DNA from: Nocardiopsis ansamitocini
GTDB taxonomy: Bacteria; Actinomycetota; Actinomycetes; Streptosporangiales; Streptosporangiaceae
NCBI RefSeq assembly: GCF_030268225.1
Contig: NZ_BSQG01000005.1
Span: forward strand, 62,001 to 126,000
DNA length: 64,000 nt
Reading direction: 5' to 3'
The first letter of the stretch is position 1. Each line of letters begins with the position of its first letter. The translations under genes and the position numbers were made by a program. Below the pieces are notes generated by a model, which was not told the origin of the DNA, did not search any database, and was given only the letters and a program-made list of their open reading frames with translations. Positions 63,369 to 64,000 of this stretch are shown here, in pieces.

Positions 63369-63541
63369 CGGTCTCCTCTCGGTGGACGCCCGCGGCAATC
63401 GGGGAAAATCGCCGCCGATGTGACCAGATGCCGAAAAGACCGGACAGGGCAACCTGGTACACCAGCTTTCCGCGGGGCCGCCCGCCGGCCGTTCCGGTTC
63501 CGTATCCCTGTTCGTTACCGATGCCTCGGCATACTGCTGGG

Positions 63542-64000
63542 GTGAACGACGCGTATCTGGGCTCGCCGGCGCCGATCGGCCTGGCCCACCGAGGCGGGTG
63601 GCCGGTCGACGACGCGGGACGCAGCCGCCCCGAACTGGAGAACACCGCGGTCGCCTTCCAGCACGCGGCCGGGTTGGGCTACCGCCACCTGGAGACCGAT
63701 GTGCACGCCACCGCCGACGGCGTCCTGCTGGCCTTCCACGACCCGACCCTGGACCGGGTCACCGACCGATCCGGCGCCATCGCCGGGCTGCCCTACTCCG
63801 AGGTGGCACGCGCCAAGGTGGGCGGCAGCGAGGCCATCCCCGTGCTGGAGGAGCTGATCGGCTCGCTGCCCGAGGCCCGCTTCACCATCGACGTCAAGGC
63901 CGACAGCGCGGTCGCCCCCCTGGCGGCGGTGCTGCGCCGCACCGGCGCGTGGGACCGGGTGTGCGTCGGCTCCTTCTCCCAGGCCCGCCTGGAACGGGTC
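63542..64000 (+). CDS. Glycerophosphodiester phosphodiesterase (N-terminal part)
   Basis: The first 153 residues of a GDPD TIM-barrel enzyme. The catalytic motif HRGG with PENT replaced by LENT (LAHRGGWPVDDAG, ELENTAVAFQHA), ETDVHATADGVLLAFHDPTLDR and FTIDVKADSAV are all intact. It hydrolyses glycerophosphodiesters to glycerol-3-phosphate and alcohols. It starts at GTG 63542 and runs off the window. Confidence 0.9.
   Translation, partial: MNDAYLGSPAPIGLAHRGGWPVDDAGRSRPELENTAVAFQHAAGLGYRHLETDVHATADGVLLAFHDPTLDRVTDRSGAIAGLPYSEVARAKVGGSEAIPVLEELIGSLPEARFTIDVKADSAVAPLAAVLRRTGAWDRVCVGSFSQARLERV

Overview
The window is high-GC DNA with the actinomycete style of gene organisation: dense genes, many GTG starts, four-base operon overlaps, leaderless-looking promoters, and marker families such as an Rv3235-like protein, WYL and PucR regulators, a bacterial Ser/Thr kinase and a glucosylglycerate hydrolase. 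Three type I-E style CRISPR arrays, a secreted subtilase and a CE7 acetylesterase fit a Thermobifida or other Nocardiopsaceae-like organism. That taxonomic call is inference. No rRNA, tRNA, cas gene or intact insertion sequence was recognised.

Left part (1-31.7 kb): catabolism and its regulators. A minus-strand block (1-5.56 kb) encodes an NMT1/THI5-type ABC importer, an aldehyde dehydrogenase, an atypical M19 dipeptidase-family protein and the start of an FAD oxidoreductase. A TRIC-type membrane protein, pyruvate:quinone oxidoreductase PoxB and an AI-2E-family exporter follow. The methylcitrate cycle operon prpD-prpB-prpC plus an enoyl-CoA hydratase (11.9-16.2 kb) is divergent from an ScfR/RamB-like regulator, with TTCGCAA/GCAAA-type sites between them. 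At 18-21 kb a D-amino-acid dehydrogenase and a PucR-type regulator diverge across two matching 17-bp palindromes. At 21-25.8 kb a valine-degradation operon (mmsA, acyl-CoA dehydrogenase, 3-hydroxyisobutyryl-CoA hydrolase, mmsB) makes propionyl-CoA, the substrate of the prp operon. Then come a VOC protein, a cysteine hydrolase, a GlxA-type regulator, a LysR/threonine dehydratase pair and a PlsC-like acyltransferase.

Middle (31.7-41 kb): an aminopeptidase P, a CE7 acetylesterase, a secreted S8 protease, a GNAT protein, a [3Fe-4S]-type ferredoxin, a class V aminotransferase, a tandem universal stress protein and a DUF2071 protein.

CRISPR region (41.0-56.2 kb): three arrays in the same orientation, with leaders on the right, so pre-crRNA is read on the minus strand. 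Arrays 1 and 3 share the repeat and a nearly identical 65-nt leader. Array 2, lying between them, has a second repeat family whose repeats change stepwise towards the leader, plus three tandem spacer duplications. All three leaders carry TGACCTGG-N-ACT exactly six bases from the first repeat. The DNA between the arrays carries ordinary genes (MFS transporter, glucosylglycerate hydrolase, nitronate monooxygenase-like, F420/FMN split-barrel protein, threonine dehydratase, flavin reductase-like, glycosyltransferase). Next to array 3 lies an accessory island with a headless DUF5753 gene, two small unknown genes and a regulator joining a sigma-like HTH to a UTRA domain.

Right part (56.3-64 kb): an MBL-fold hydrolase, a methyltransferase, a DUF1232 protein, a WYL regulator with a perfect 29-bp palindromic operator candidate, a DUF817 membrane protein, a membrane-anchored Ser/Thr kinase, an Rv3235-family protein and the start of a glycerophosphodiester phosphodiesterase.
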